Source: Diogma glabrata
Lineage: Eukaryota > Arthropoda > Insecta > Diptera > Cylindrotomidae
Length of the DNA stretch: 64,000 bases
Direction: 5' to 3'
NCBI GenBank assembly: GCA_963693315.1
Contig: OY856186.1
Location: forward strand, 73,367,909 to 73,431,908
The notes under the pieces were generated by a model. It did not search any database, was not told where the DNA came from, and was given only the letters and a program-made list of their open reading frames with translations. Position numbers and translations under genes: made by a program. Below, piece after piece: positions 14,690 to 25,971 of the stretch. Every line of letters begins with the position of its first letter. The first letter of the stretch is position 1.

Positions 14690-14964
14690 ACTAGTGGAAA
14701 TAGTTATTGTTTATTCGTGGATGTACATTTTAAAAAATATTGGAAGGGATAGAATTTGAATTGCCTTTATTTTATTTTCAAAGTAGCGCATAATTTTAAT
14801 ATTGCGCATTGTAACACTTATTTTAAATTTTACATCCTAATAATTTCAACTATATTAGGCTTGACAGTGTCTTTTTAACGTGATCTACAGGTGAAAAACT
14901 ATAAATTTTAATAGTTAATTTTTTATTTATTTAGAGCACTAGAAATCATTAATATATATAAAAC

Positions 14965-15640
14965 GCATGGAGGGATCAGTTTTTATTAATTTGTTAATTT
15001 TTTTCTATTTTTTTGATCCACGGGTGTGACAACCCCGCGTACTCCAGTCCCTGCTATTGGCATATGAGTTAACGTGAGATATCACATACCACTGGCAATA
15101 GCAGTGAGATATCACTAGCCAAGGTGATATCTTAGGGGTGCTGGCAGATGAACTGTATTCAGTCAACGGTAGCACTCTCAATCTTAGCTAATGAATATTC
15201 CTTGATGCTGGAACGCTGTAGCTTGCTCGATGAAACGAGCCTTCATATAACTACATATCTGAGCTTTAATCATTGAAAAATATACTGCGTCCCATAATCA
15301 GGGATTATGCCATTGGCTGGACTATTGGCAAACCAATTTTAGTTTGGTTCCTGCAAATTTGTAAAACAAATTTGCTTTTTATCTCTTGTTTTATTTTTAT
15401 TTTCCCTATCCTATCACGAAATATTGGCCTATGTCATATTTTATATGTGATAGGATTTATGGTTTAGTTATCCATTACTTAACAAAAAAATATTAAAAAA
15501 TAACAAAAAAACAGATTTGCGTCCATTAACATCCTTAGAACGCATGTTGTTGTGGGACCTTGGTCTTAAAAGGTTTTTATGTGTTGTTGTGACACATATT
15601 GTAATGGCTTCTACACATCACATTTTATTAAAAAAAAAAA
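14965..15640 (+). repeat. Dispersed repeat family C, copy 1, with a ~325-bp insertion
   Basis: Landmarks shared with 34398-35750, 57460-57540 and (reversed) 25314-25520 are GTGTGACAACCCCGCGTAC, TATTGGCCTATGTCATATTT, GAACGCATGTTGTTGTGGGA and TTGTTGTGACACATATTG. Comparison with the 34-kb and 57-kb copies shows that 15045-15371 is inserted sequence. That insert has a short inverted repeat (CTGCTATTG...CAATAGCAG) and three GAGATATCAC-like words near 15070-15140. Class unknown. Confidence 0.75.
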
Positions 15641-15864
15641 ATATTATAATTGTTATTGTTTAGTTAAAACACACTTTTTTTATATCTATATCTTTATTAC
15701 AACCGATCGATTTCGAAAGCTAAGCTTTCATTTTCAAGGATCGTTCTAAACTCGTTTAGAACGGTCCTTGAAAATGAAAGCTTAGCTTTCGAAATCGATC
15801 GGTTGTAATAAACATATAGATATCAAAAAAGCGTGTTTTAACTAAACAATAACAATTATAATAT
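15641..15864. mobile_element. Palindromic element, ~111-bp arms, near perfect
   Basis: The arms differ at about five positions. The centre reads TTCTAAACTCGTTTAGAA, almost the same as the centre of the palindrome at 20232-20445. The outer words are ATATTATAAT/ATTATAATAT. It separates a family C copy from a family F copy. Confidence 0.9.
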
Positions 15865-15867
15865 AAA

Positions 15868-16240
15868 TTTTAACTTGACCATTTTTGATTTTCCTGAAAC
15901 TTGGCATGCAAGTATAGTGTGGACCAACTAAAAATTAATAGTTATTTTAGAACTTTTTTAAAGTGCATAATTTGAGCATATGGGGACGACAACATGCATG
16001 AAAACTGCAAATTTTGCCAATCCGAGCTAACTTTGAAATAAAAATACTAAAGAACAGATTTACTGATTTCATTAAACTTTTTTTTGTTTGATAACCGATA
16101 AGTTAATCTTTTGGAAATAATTCATTAAACGTTTTGTTAATTAATTTTAAGTTAACATAGCAAAAAAACTTTTTCAAAATGACTCAGAGATGATTGAGTG
16201 GTACTTTCCTATATATTACCACATTTTTTATTTTGCGATA
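15868..16240 (+). repeat. Family F repeat, truncated copy
   Basis: Matches 50835 onward and 55500 onward: ACTTGACCATTTTTGATT, CTGAAACTTGGCAT, an AAAGTGCATA..TTGAGCATA block, ACATGCATGAAAA and a CTTTTTTTTGTTTGATA block. The 5' terminal region present at 50.8 kb is missing here. Confidence 0.8.
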
Positions 16241-16369
16241 AAATTCTCTTGGGTATGATCTTAATAAGATAAATTGTCACAGGAACTTAAGCTAAAACAA
16301 GATAACTTGGTGGACACTTAGTTCTTTCGCTTAGAATTTGACATTATTTGATTCATTTTGATATAACAT
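16241..16369. other. Short stretch with nothing recognised
   Basis: Sequence between the family F copy and the reverse transcriptase fragment. Confidence 0.3.
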
Positions 16370-16752
16370 CAGGTATTCGACAAGGTGATGCACTCGCACC
16401 TGTACTGTTTAATTTGGTGGTTAAGTACGCGATAAGAAAAAGCCAAATTGAAACACAAAACTGCATATTTAACAATTCTAGTCAAATTGTTGGATAGGTA
16501 GATGACATTGCGCTTCTCGGACGTAGACCAAGCAATATTAAGGATAGTCTCTCTCAGCTTAAAAGAAAAGCTAAACGACTTGGATTATGCATCAACACGG
16601 GCAAATCTAAAATTATAACAACATCCAGGAACATATCTTCCGGCAATCCGAATACTAGCGACTATGAAGTAGAACGCGTAGAAAACTTCAAATAACTCGG
16701 GTCTGCAATAACATCGTCAAATGACATGCAGGCATATATCAAAGCTCGTGCC
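16370..16752 (+). pseudogene. Non-LTR reverse transcriptase fragment
   Basis: One frame reads GIRQGDALAPVLFNLVV, then a catalytic-box segment in which the aromatic residue before VDD is a stop (16496-16498), then IALLGRRPSNIKDSLSQL, RLGLCINTGKSK and a YEVERVENFK segment ending in another stop. These are the RQGD and (Y)xDD reverse transcriptase regions of a non-LTR retrotransposon, different from the jockey-like copies at 1990 and 18684. It is cut off abruptly at 16752, exactly where the duplicated segment begins, which supports a junction artefact or a recombination breakpoint. Confidence 0.85.
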
Positions 16753-18483
16753 AAAAGTTTGATCAATGAAGTAACTACATATATAAACTATTTTATTTTA
16801 ATTCTTGTAGTGACCCATGACTCTAAATTGAGAATCTCATAAATTTTTTTTGACCCACCAGCAAAAAAGGTTCGCCATCACTGCTTTAATACAATTTCTA
16901 CGCTGTAAAGACAAACCACTTCAAACTCACATATATGTTTTATTTTTGTTTCATGTGAAACATCAATAAAAATATTTTGGAAGGGATGAAGTTTTCAATA
17001 CGTATATGTACTTGAGTTTTTTGTAACAGCGTGGTTTTCTACTAAACTAACCTTTAGAAAACTAAATATACCGTCACTTATGGTGCATTTCAAAAGCTTA
17101 CATCTAGATAAAAAAATATATCCCGAGAATTTTTTTAATGTTCAAAAGCATATATCTAAAGAAAATTATGAACGAACCAAATGTGACAAAATTTATATCA
17201 AACCATGTGGTATAACACATTCAAATTATTATTATAGTGTTTTTTCTCCTTTTAAGAGAATCTAATTATCTAAAAAAGATTTCAAATTTGGTTTTAAACG
17301 CACCATAAGTATACCTTTCAAACAAAAAAAAACCATCCGAATCGAACATGTTCGATCACAATTTCAGTTTTATCTTTGCTTGTCACTAAATTTCTTAGCA
17401 AATCTTGACTCTTGAGTCACCTAGTGCCAAAACTAGTAGAAAAACACAAAAAAAAAATACGCATATTAGTTTTTTTTATTTTACCAACAATTGCCTAAGT
17501 TTCAAAAAAAATCGGAAATGGTTGTTCACATCATCGGCATCTGGATTCGATTTGTGTTAAACAGAGAAAAGATAACTAAAAAATGGACGGAGTGGAGAGG
17601 ACTCTAAACAACTACAATAAAGAAACCAAACCGTGCTAGATATGTATAGCTAAATATAGCACCGACCATTAACTCAAAATATTTTTATAAAAATACTTTC
17701 GGATGTGGTCCCTGCGGAATAAAAGGGATGCCTACCACGTCAAACCGAATCTGCATCTAAGATTCGAAAACAGATGCACTCTCATTCTGATTTTATTATA
17801 ACCAAAGAGGAGTGAAAATCCACTAACAAAATATAATTTTGTTTTTTATAATATAACCGCGTTCGATATGACTGAAATAACTGAGTTTTCTGAAAAATCG
17901 TATGCAATATAGTTGTTGTATTTCAGTCAATTCGGTTATTTCATTCAAAATCGAACGATCTTATATAACAAGTTTTAAATGTTGAGAAGGGATAAAAGAC
18001 ACTGTCAACCCCAACGAGAAGGGATAAAAGACACTGTCAACCCCAAATTTATCTAAATTTAGTTTAGTAGAAAACCACGCTGTTACAAAAAAACTCAAGT
18101 ATATGTATTTAAATCTTCATCCCTTCCAAAATATTTTTATTGATGTTTTCACATGAAACAAAATTAAAACATATATGTGAGTTTGAAGTGGTTTGTCTTT
18201 ACAGCGTAGAAATTGTATTAAAGTATTAAACATCCCTCCTTTCTGTTTTAATTGTTACGAGAAGGGATAAAAGACACTGTCAACCCTAAATTTATTAAAT
18301 TACTATAACACTAAACTACGCTGTTAAGAAAACTCAAATACGTATTTCAAACTTCATCTATTTTATTAATGTTTAAAATTAAACCAATAACGCTTTCGAT
18401 TCTACAAAAAACTGTGACTTTCGTCTGTTCGATTCACAAGTATTTTAAGGGCAGCTCTGAAAAGAAATGCAAAACTGCAAATA
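16753..18483. repeat. Segment duplicated from 12708-14438 (copy 2), abuts gap
   Basis: Nearly identical to copy 1. Most differences are one extra base in homopolymers (near 17450, 17474, 17510, 17711, 17769, 17844, 17949, 18092 and 18146), plus a ten-base deletion near 18358 and an A/G change near 18190. It contains the right end of the hAT element without a left end. It stops at the N gap. Confidence 0.97.
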
Positions 18484-18683
18484 NNNNNNNNNNNNNNNNN
18501 NNNNNNNNNNNNNNNNNNNNNNNNNNNNNNNNNNNNNNNNNNNNNNNNNNNNNNNNNNNNNNNNNNNNNNNNNNNNNNNNNNNNNNNNNNNNNNNNNNNN
18601 NNNNNNNNNNNNNNNNNNNNNNNNNNNNNNNNNNNNNNNNNNNNNNNNNNNNNNNNNNNNNNNNNNNNNNNNNNNNNNNNNNN
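18484..18683. other. Assembly gap of exactly 200 N
   Basis: A run of 200 N, a round number typical of a placeholder of unknown true size. Any reading frame through it is meaningless. Confidence 1.
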
Positions 18684-19720
18684 AAAGGTTTTTAAAATAA
18701 TGAGTGGAATGTTGTCCATTCCTGAGGCTTTGTTGATGTTTAACTCCTTTAAAAGTTTAGCGACTATTTTGGGTTTGAAGTGGAGTTCATTCATATTAAC
18801 TCCTGAAGACTGGATTTGGGGTATTTCTTTAGGTGTTTCCAAAACAGTAGAGTTCAGAGCAAAGCGTTCAGCGAACAAGTTAGCTTTTCTTGCGGGAAGT
18901 GTTGAAGCTTTCGCTCTGTCAATATCAGACTTTTCGTTTGAGATTCTGGTTAGATATTTTGCTGGCCTTTAGATATTGGGATCGATTAGCGGGAGTTTGT
19001 TACGAATCCATATATTAAATGATCTACGTTTGTTTCTAAGTGCTGCTTTGGCAGCTTTCGAATACAAGTATTTTTGTTTGGGCTTTACTACGGAAAAATG
19101 GTAAGAATTTATTGATAGCAAATTGGATGGTTTCTGTAAAGTTTTGAGCAGAAACAATTAACATTGTCATTGTAAAAACAATGAGGATCGAAAGGAAAAC
19201 CATGGAAAACATTTTGACGATCACTCTTATCCATTTTTGAGTAGTGAAATATTTCACGGGGTTTGGGAGCTGTAGTTTTAAGTAAATCAGTTTTGACTTT
19301 TGATAACTGTTGAAATTAAATAATGATCAGAATTTCTAATTCTACCTTTCGCGACATCGACACTCGTAATATCTGGCATTGTGGTAAGATAGAGATCTAA
19401 AATAAAACTATTATCACCACCATTACGGGGAGTAATGAAGTTGGGCTTTTAACAATTTGGAATAGGCCCTGAGACGCGGCAAAATTTTCTGCCAGTGTTG
19501 CACTATTGTCAAAATTGTCGGTCGGTTTGGAGAATTTCAGCCATGATTTGTTGGGGACGTTGAAGTCACCGGTAAAGATAACCTCACAACTAGGTGACTT
19601 TGCTCTAATCTCGCCCACAAATTTTGTCAGTAAATTAAAAGAGTTTGGGTTAAGTTTGTTGGAGGACCGGTATAAAGCTATTGTAAAAAAAGGAATTTCT
19701 TAAGACAAATCTTTAAAACC
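18684..19720 (-). pseudogene. Decayed jockey-like non-LTR retrotransposon, minus strand
   Basis: From right to left on the minus strand: endonuclease pieces (FFTIALYRSSN near 19690, then IFTGDFNVPNKSWLKF at about 19540-19590, the conserved GDFN motif), a linker region with AAKAALRNKRRSFNIWIRNK (about 19010-19080), then NINKASGMDNIPLIILKTF at about 18690-18760, the entry to the reverse transcriptase domain. In the intact family the endonuclease nicks DNA and the reverse transcriptase copies the RNA in place. Several stops and a frameshift are present. The rest of the reverse transcriptase is lost in the gap at 18484-18683. Related to, but distinct from, the remnant at 1990-3030. Confidence 0.85.
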
Positions 19721-19835
19721 ATTGTATTGAAGCCATCACAGTGTAGTTCAAAATTTGGAAAGCGGGTATACGAAACACTCTCATGAATGAATGCGCATAC
19801 GCCTTAATGGAGTTTGAAAGCTGATTCAAGTCTAT

Positions 19836-20510
19836 GTAACGATTGACTATTTCGAATATTTCTCTAAAAGTTGGAATATTCTTATATAAAGATTTTCGCT
19901 AATAATTTGCTAATTTGTTTCAACTCGGGCTTTTTTGCTAGAAGAAAACAGGCATAAAAGTTTTTATGTATGCTACAAGTTAGTCAATAACATTTTAAGG
20001 TTTTTTTTTAGTTCATTACACTCAATACTAAATAATAATACTTTTATGTATCTGCGTAGAGTTTTTTTGCTATGTAGGTTTAATCATAGTATTACATGTA
20101 AATGTTATACAGCTGTTCAAATTTATTGATTTTTAGAAAAGTTGTTTGATCGGATTATATATGGAAGTTTAAAATTATTAATTTATAGTAATTTTTAAAC
20201 TTGTTGAATGAACTACTTGAAGTGATAATAATAATATATTAAAACAATTCGTCTTATACACTTCAAAATTTTTTATTTAAATATCCTAATATTTTCAAAC
20301 TCTAAGAGTCCTTCCTCTGGGATAATTGTTTCTAAACTGGTTTAGAAACAATTATCCCAGAGGAAGGACTCTTAGAGTTTGAAAATATTAGGATATTTAA
20401 ATAAAAAATTTTGAAGTGTATAAGACGAATTGTTTTAATATATTATTAATTTATATGCGATGAAAGAGACAATAAAAAAAGAAGAAACAAAACACTGAAG
20501 ATTTTTGCTT
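19836..20510 (+). repeat. Dispersed repeat family D, copy 1 (possible solo LTR), split by a palindrome
   Basis: Begins TGTAACGATTGACTATTTCG and continues with GAATATTTCTCTAAAAGT, TATATAAAGATTTTCGCTAA and, near the end, ATGCGATGAAAGAGACAATA. The same order is seen at 42028-42430 without interruption, and the first ~55 bases also occur at 40178. The TG start and the TATATAAA word suggest an LTR, but no matching CA end or target duplication was found. Confidence 0.75.
20188..20441. mobile_element. Insertion containing a perfect 106-bp-arm palindrome, flanked by a 14-bp direct repeat
   Basis: 20232-20445 is a perfect inverted repeat: 106-base arms around a central TG. No mismatch was found when the arms were read against each other. 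ATTATTAATTTATA occurs at 20174-20187 and again at 20442-20455, and the uninterrupted family D copy near 42370 lacks the segment, so this is an insertion with a probable target duplication. The 44 bases before the left arm (20188-20231) are not palindromic. No ORF. Confidence 0.92.
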
Positions 20511-20859
20511 ATATTATCATCATTTTCGATGAAAAATCATTATGTAAAATATGGAGGGGCTGAAATCTCACAACTCTGAAATATCAAGACTTCGGTTTTG
20601 GTTAAGGATTTTGATATAGTTTTTGGCATAAAACTTTTATGAGGACATTGTTTTTAGTTTTGGGCAGAGATGTATATATTATTGTATATTATAATTCTTT
20701 GTTAAAGTACAAGTATTTTTACATTTTAGTAGTACACGAAACATCAATACGTTGCCGGAAAATCATAACAGATCATAAATTAACATTATTTAGTGAAAAG
20801 ATGATGCAATCAGCAAACTACTCAAAAACCTTTCCATTTAGCGTTTCGAGAAAATAATA

Positions 20860-21640
20860 CAAAATTACAAATTTATATTTCTTTCAAAATTCCAAAAGTA
20901 TTGTAAAAATTAAATAAAATCAAACTTTTTCCAAAATTCTAAAAATATTCCAAAAATTATTACAAGATTAAACTTTTTTCAAAAATTCTGAAAATATTGC
21001 AAAAATTATAACAAAATCAAAAATTGAAACTTTTTTCAAAATTCCAAAAATATTCCAAAAATTAGAATAAAATCCAATTTTTAAACTTTTTCTAAATCCT
21101 AATAATATTCCAAAAACTCTTAGAAATTCAAAAATTTAAACTTTTTCTAAAATTCTAAAAATATTGCAAAAATTATAACAATATCAAAAATTGAAACTTT
21201 TTCAAAAATTCTAAAAATTATAATAAAATCAAAAATTTAAAATTTTTCAAAATTCTAAAAATATTCCAAAAATTCTTACAAAATCAAAAATTGAAACTTT
21301 TATCAAAATTCTAAAAATATAAATATATAAAATTCACAAAATCAAAAATTCTATTTTTTTTTTTCAAAATTCTAAAAATATTGCAAAACTTATAACAAAA
21401 TTAAAAATTAAAACGTTTTCCATAATTCTAGTTTAAAATATTCTCATTGGTTCGAAACTAGATCGCTCTAAAATTGTATGGATTGCAAAAAGTTTCATAA
21501 TTTGCACCATAATTTTTTAGATTCAGTTCTTATATATAATTCTAAAAATATTGCAAAAATTATAACAAAATCAAAAATACAAACTTTTTTCATAATTCCA
21601 AAAATATTTCAAAAAGTATAACAAATTCAAAAATTTTCAT
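20860..21640 (+). repeat. Degenerate tandem array, ~60-bp AT-rich unit (family G)
   Basis: A unit of about 60 bases with the core CAAAATTCTAAAAATATTGC followed by AAAAATTATAACAAAATCAA is repeated roughly a dozen times with many substitutions. The same unit occurs about twice at 51690-51790. Non-coding. Confidence 0.85.
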
Positions 21641-22500
21641 GTCACATTTACGTCATACACCAGCTAATTTTTTTTTTTTTCAAAAAATTGGCAAAAAAAT
21701 AAATGAAATCTTTTTTTTACATATTTGACAAACTTATAATGCCATAATTCTGTATATTAATAATAAAATTTCATGTCATACAAATAATTAATTTTATTTT
21801 TTCTTCACAAAAATTGGGTAAAAAATTAAATTAAAATCTTTCTTTTAACACACTTGTCAAAATTTTTTGACGAACTTAAAATGCAATCATCTAGATTTTG
21901 GTCGCACATACCAATCCCGTCATGTTCAATTACATTTAACATTTCATATAAATAATTCATTTTATTTTTTTCCAAAAAAAATAAACGAAAATCATTCTTT
22001 TGACACACTTGACAACATTTTTTTGACAAACTTATAATGCCATCATTCTCAATAATAATAAAATTTCATGTCATACAAATAATTAATTTTATTTTTTCCC
22101 AAAAAATTGTGTGAAAAAATGAAAATCATTCTTTTGACACACTTGACAACATTTTTTTGACAAACTTATAATGCAATAATGTAGATTTTGGTCTCACATA
22201 TTAATCCCAGCCATCAAGATTTCTCCAAATTCAATGTTCCTACTCGTAATTACTTAAAATCAACGTTTTTTAAGCAAAAAATATGCAAATTTCCTTGTTT
22301 TGACACATTTGACGATTTTTGACACACTTCCGGGGCAGCTATCGAACACATCGTCCTTTGTCTCGTACCATTATAGTATAGTATACCTAGTATACCTATT
22401 TTTAGAAACAAACATTTTTGAAATCCCTCCAGCCGTTTTCTAGATTTCGTCGGTTGTGACGGCCGGACGGCCGACAGACAGACATACATTTTTTTTTGCT
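21641..22500 (+). repeat. Second tandem array of family G with a distinct unit, and its end
   Basis: Units carry CATGTCATACAAATAATTAA, a CTTTTGACACACTTGACAAC block and a TTTTTTGACAAACTTATAAT block, repeated about four times at variable spacing. One unit recurs at 51935-52090 together with the following TATCGAACACATCGTCCTTT word (22330 and 52120). A GACGGCCGGACGGCCGACAG word and a CAGACAGACATAC run close the block. Together with 20860-21640 it looks like one repeat-bearing element. Confidence 0.8.
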
Positions 22501-23688
22501 ATTTTAGAATCAGTAGTAGGTCCTTCACTTTTTGCTCATGAATACAATACTTAGGTTTTTTCAAAACCGAAATAATTAATCTATATAATGTTAAATGTGT
22601 CTTCTGCATATAAAAAGGGAAACCACAATTGTAAAAACGTTTCTTTATTTTCCTAGAATTGAAAATCATTTGTGATTACTTATGTACGAAATAATAAATG
22701 AAGAAACAAGTTTTTTTAGTTTAATTGAGTAGACACTCTCGTTTGAACAAGATATTCTTTTCATGTGTAAAAAATAAAAAGAATTAAATTGAATGATAAG
22801 TTAAATGTGCCCAAGTTTTATGATTATTATAAAACCCATATCCAATAAAAAGCAGCACAACATATAGCACAACTTTAGCACAATTCAGCACGAGTTTTGT
22901 TTTTTAGCTTTTCCAAAATGGCGGGGCCAACTTCACAGACGTAACATTTGGGCTTCGTTATACTTATACAAACAAACTACTATTAAAGAATATTATTATT
23001 TTGCCGGTAATAACTAAGTTTTTTGACAAACAAAACAAATAAAATTAAGTTTTTTTGTCGACGGAGATTTGAATAATTTTTATTTTGTAAATTTTTTGTT
23101 ATCGGCAAATAACACATTTGATTGGTTCTGATCTTTGCTATAATTTAAAATTTTTGTTATAAGATTTTTGATTGAATACAACATACTCATTTTTGTACGT
23201 GAGAGAACACCTTTCTGTAGCTTCTCTGAAATTCTCAGTTGTACTTATTATTTATTATTTATCGCAGTCATTTACTTTTATTATACATAACAGTATAGGT
23301 TAATTATATTATACAAAATAATTTTAATCCAAAAACATGTTGTCAAAATCGTGTAAACAAATTTAAAAAGTACAGTTTTTAATTGTTTAAGTAAAACTTT
23401 GTCGCATACTTATAGTTTTGAGATATCTTGCGTAAATATGTTTGCTAATCTTTTATCTATTTCTCCAACGCATTGTAAAATAATTACACATTCGTGTAAA
23501 TAATATATTGACGGTCTAAATGTATGGGATCTTCGTTCTCTGCTTTTAGTGATTTTATTACTTTTTAAGAAATTTTTGTCTTTTGTTTTATAGTTACTTT
23601 TGAGATCTTGTATTTTAAACACTTTTAATAAGTAAGTAAATGTTGTTAACGTAAAAATTTTACAGTGATCAAATAAATTTATAAAAAT
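22501..23688 (+). other. P450 upstream region, nothing recognised
   Basis: AT-rich intergenic sequence. A short run of AGCACAAC/TTTAGCAC words lies near 22850-22890. No promoter element can be asserted. Confidence 0.4.
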
Positions 23689-25244
23689 ATGGAGTTTCTT
23701 TTTGCATTAGCTATTTTTGTTATTGTTACAATATCAATATTTTGTTATGTTGCTCGAAAATATTCTTATTGGGAAAGGAACAAAGTTCCATTTGTTATGC
23801 CCGAGTTTCCTTATGGCAATTTAAATTTAAAAAAGGAAAATGTTCACACTGCTCTACTTTTCAAAAAATACTATGATCAATTAAAAGGTCGTAAACCATT
23901 TGGTGGCTTATATATCTTTATGAACCCCATCGTTATTGCATTGGACTTGGATTTCGTTAAAAATGTGTTAGTGAAAGATTTTCAATATTTTATGAACCGG
24001 GGCATATATCATAACGAAAAAGATGATCCGCTATCAGCAAACTTATTTACAATAGAAAATCATAAATGGAAAAATCTTCGATCGAAATTAACTCCAACAT
24101 TTACATCGGGGAAAATGAAATTTATGTTTCCCACATTAATTAAAGTAGCAGAAGAATTTAAAAATTGTATTGAAAATGAACTAAAGATATCCACAGAAAT
24201 TGAAGTAAAAGAGTTGTTAGCTCGTTTTACAACCGATATAATTGGAACATGTGCATTTGGATTAGAGTGTAATAGTTTGAAAAATCCAAATTCAGAATTT
24301 CGTTTATATGGAAAACGAATTATTAAATCTGAAAAAAGTTCACGATTAACTTATTTCTTCAAAGCAAATTATTCTAATTTGGCTCGAAAACTAGGAATGC
24401 GTTTATTACCAAAAGACGTGACCAACTTTTTTAAAACTGTTGTTCAAGAAACAGTGGAGCTGAGGGAAAAAGAACATATAAAACGCAATGATTTTATGGA
24501 TATTTTAATACAACTAAAAAATAATGTAGAAGGGGTTGATAACTCTCTATCGATGAACGAAATTGCAGCACAAAGTTTGTTATTTTTTCTGGGTGGTTTT
24601 GAAACATCTTCTACATTATTGTCATATACGTTATATGAACTGTCAATAAACCAAGAAATACAAAACATAGCTAGACACGAGGTGAATACAGTTTTGCAAC
24701 GTAATAACGGTATATTCTGCTATGAGGCTATGCACGAGATGACATATATAACTCAAATTTTACACGGTAAGTTTTGTTTAATGGCTTTTGGTAAACAATT
24801 TAATTTGTGAAATTTTTCATTTCAGAAACCCTTCGGAAATATCCCCCATTAGCGAACCTAAACCGTAACGTAACAGCCGATTACAAGGAACCAAAAACCG
24901 GAATTGTTATTAAAAAAGGAATGAATGTTATTATTCCAGTGTATGGAATACATCATGATCCAAAATACTATCCAAATCCAGAAGAATATGATCCAGATAG
25001 ATTTGGTACTTTTGAAAGTAAAACTCGAAATCCTTTTGCATTTCTACCCTTTGGAGAAGGTCCACGTAATTGTATAGGATTACGATTTGGTATGATGCAA
25101 ACACAAATAGGTCTGGTATCAATTTTGAAAAATTTTAGGTTTTCAAAATCATCTAAAACCATTACGCCACTGATATTTACAAAACGATCACCTTTGTTGA
25201 TAACGGAGGAGGGATTATATTTGGAAATGGAAAAAATTGAATAA
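23689..25244 (+). CDS. Cyp6: Cytochrome P450, CYP6-like, two exons
   Basis: Seen: exon 1 is 23689-24766 and exon 2 is 24826-25244, with a 59-bp GTAAGT..TTTCAG intron splitting codon 360 (phase 1). Product 498 residues, normal for CYP6. Residues 1-21 are a hydrophobic anchor. Signatures in order: WxxxR of helix C (W127, R131), GGFETS of helix I (302-307), ExxR of helix K (E360-R363), PDRF in place of the usual PERF (416-419), and the haem loop PFGEGPRNCIG with ligand C442. The intron falls just before the ETLR motif. Known: CYP6 enzymes are ER-bound monooxygenases using NADPH-P450 reductase, often acting on plant toxins and insecticides. Inference: substrate unknown. All catalytic residues are present, so it is likely active. 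AATAAA overlaps the stop codon (25240-25245), so the 3' UTR may be very short. Confidence 0.96.
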
Positions 25245-25313
25245 ATTTTGAGTTGTATTAGTATTGTGTTTTTGTAGGACTTTGAATTTACTCAAATTTA
25301 TTTTGGTACACAT

Positions 25314-25520
25314 TGTAATAGTACAATCAAAACCCTCAATACTCAAAGCGTATTATTTCACGCTTTATGGAAAAAATAACGAATCTTGCCATTACTTTAG
25401 AAATTACAATATGTGTCACAACAACACATAAAACCCTTTTTAGACTATGGTCCTATAACAACATGCGTTCTACGGTGTTGATGGACACAAAAATATATGT
25501 GTTGATTAAATTTTTTTTAT
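25314..25520 (-). repeat. Family C repeat fragment, minus strand
   Basis: The reverse complement carries AACACCGTAGAACGCATGTT, GTTATAGGACCATAGTCT and TTGTTGTGACACATATTG, matching 15538-15612 and 35645-35712. It lies immediately downstream of the P450. Confidence 0.75.
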
Positions 25521-25739
25521 ATTTAGAATTGCATATTTCAATATGGCGTTAAAATTTTTAATTTATTTGTATATTTCAAAATGCCGCTATAGGTTCAAGA
25601 TTTTTTTGTGCTAAAAAATCAATCGGCTTTGAATATCGAAGGTTTTAGTACAATCCATTAGAATGTTAATATAAACAAATTTGTTATTTAATAAAAGAAG
25701 AAGTCTGGTAAAAGATATGTGGTGAAGGGTTGTGTTGTA

Positions 25740-25870
25740 CAAACTCAATACGTTGGACCCCGGGTAGGAACTGCCAATATTAAACAACAAACCAATCTTG
25801 GGCCAGTATTGGCAAGCCAAGTCTTGGCTAGTTAACTTTGGTTTCAGTCTGGGCCAGTTGTAAATACCTA
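25740..25870. repeat. Possible small MITE with TTGGC/GCCAA words
   Basis: The words TGCCAATATT, TTGGGCCAGTATTGGCA, AGCCAAGTCTTGGCT and CTGGGCCAG form several short inverted pairs within 130 bases. Ends and target duplication are not clear. Confidence 0.4.
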
Positions 25871-25971
25871 GAGTGAACCACGATTCAGTTTATTATATTA
25901 CGCGTTATTCACCAGGTTAATGCATTGTAAACATGTGCAAGCCATATAATGTTTATCTTTATTAGGGTCCC

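Noticed and set aside
18369..18878. Open frames crossing the N gap
   Set aside because: The middle is unknown sequence; only the jockey-like part right of the gap is meaningful.
20860..22500. Possible CRISPR-like array because of regular repeats
   Set aside because: Units are degenerate, head-to-tail and without unique spacers of constant length; eukaryotic satellite.
24767..24810. P450 reading through to the stop at 24810
   Set aside because: This would lose the haem loop; a 59-bp GT..AG intron restores the ETLR motif in frame.
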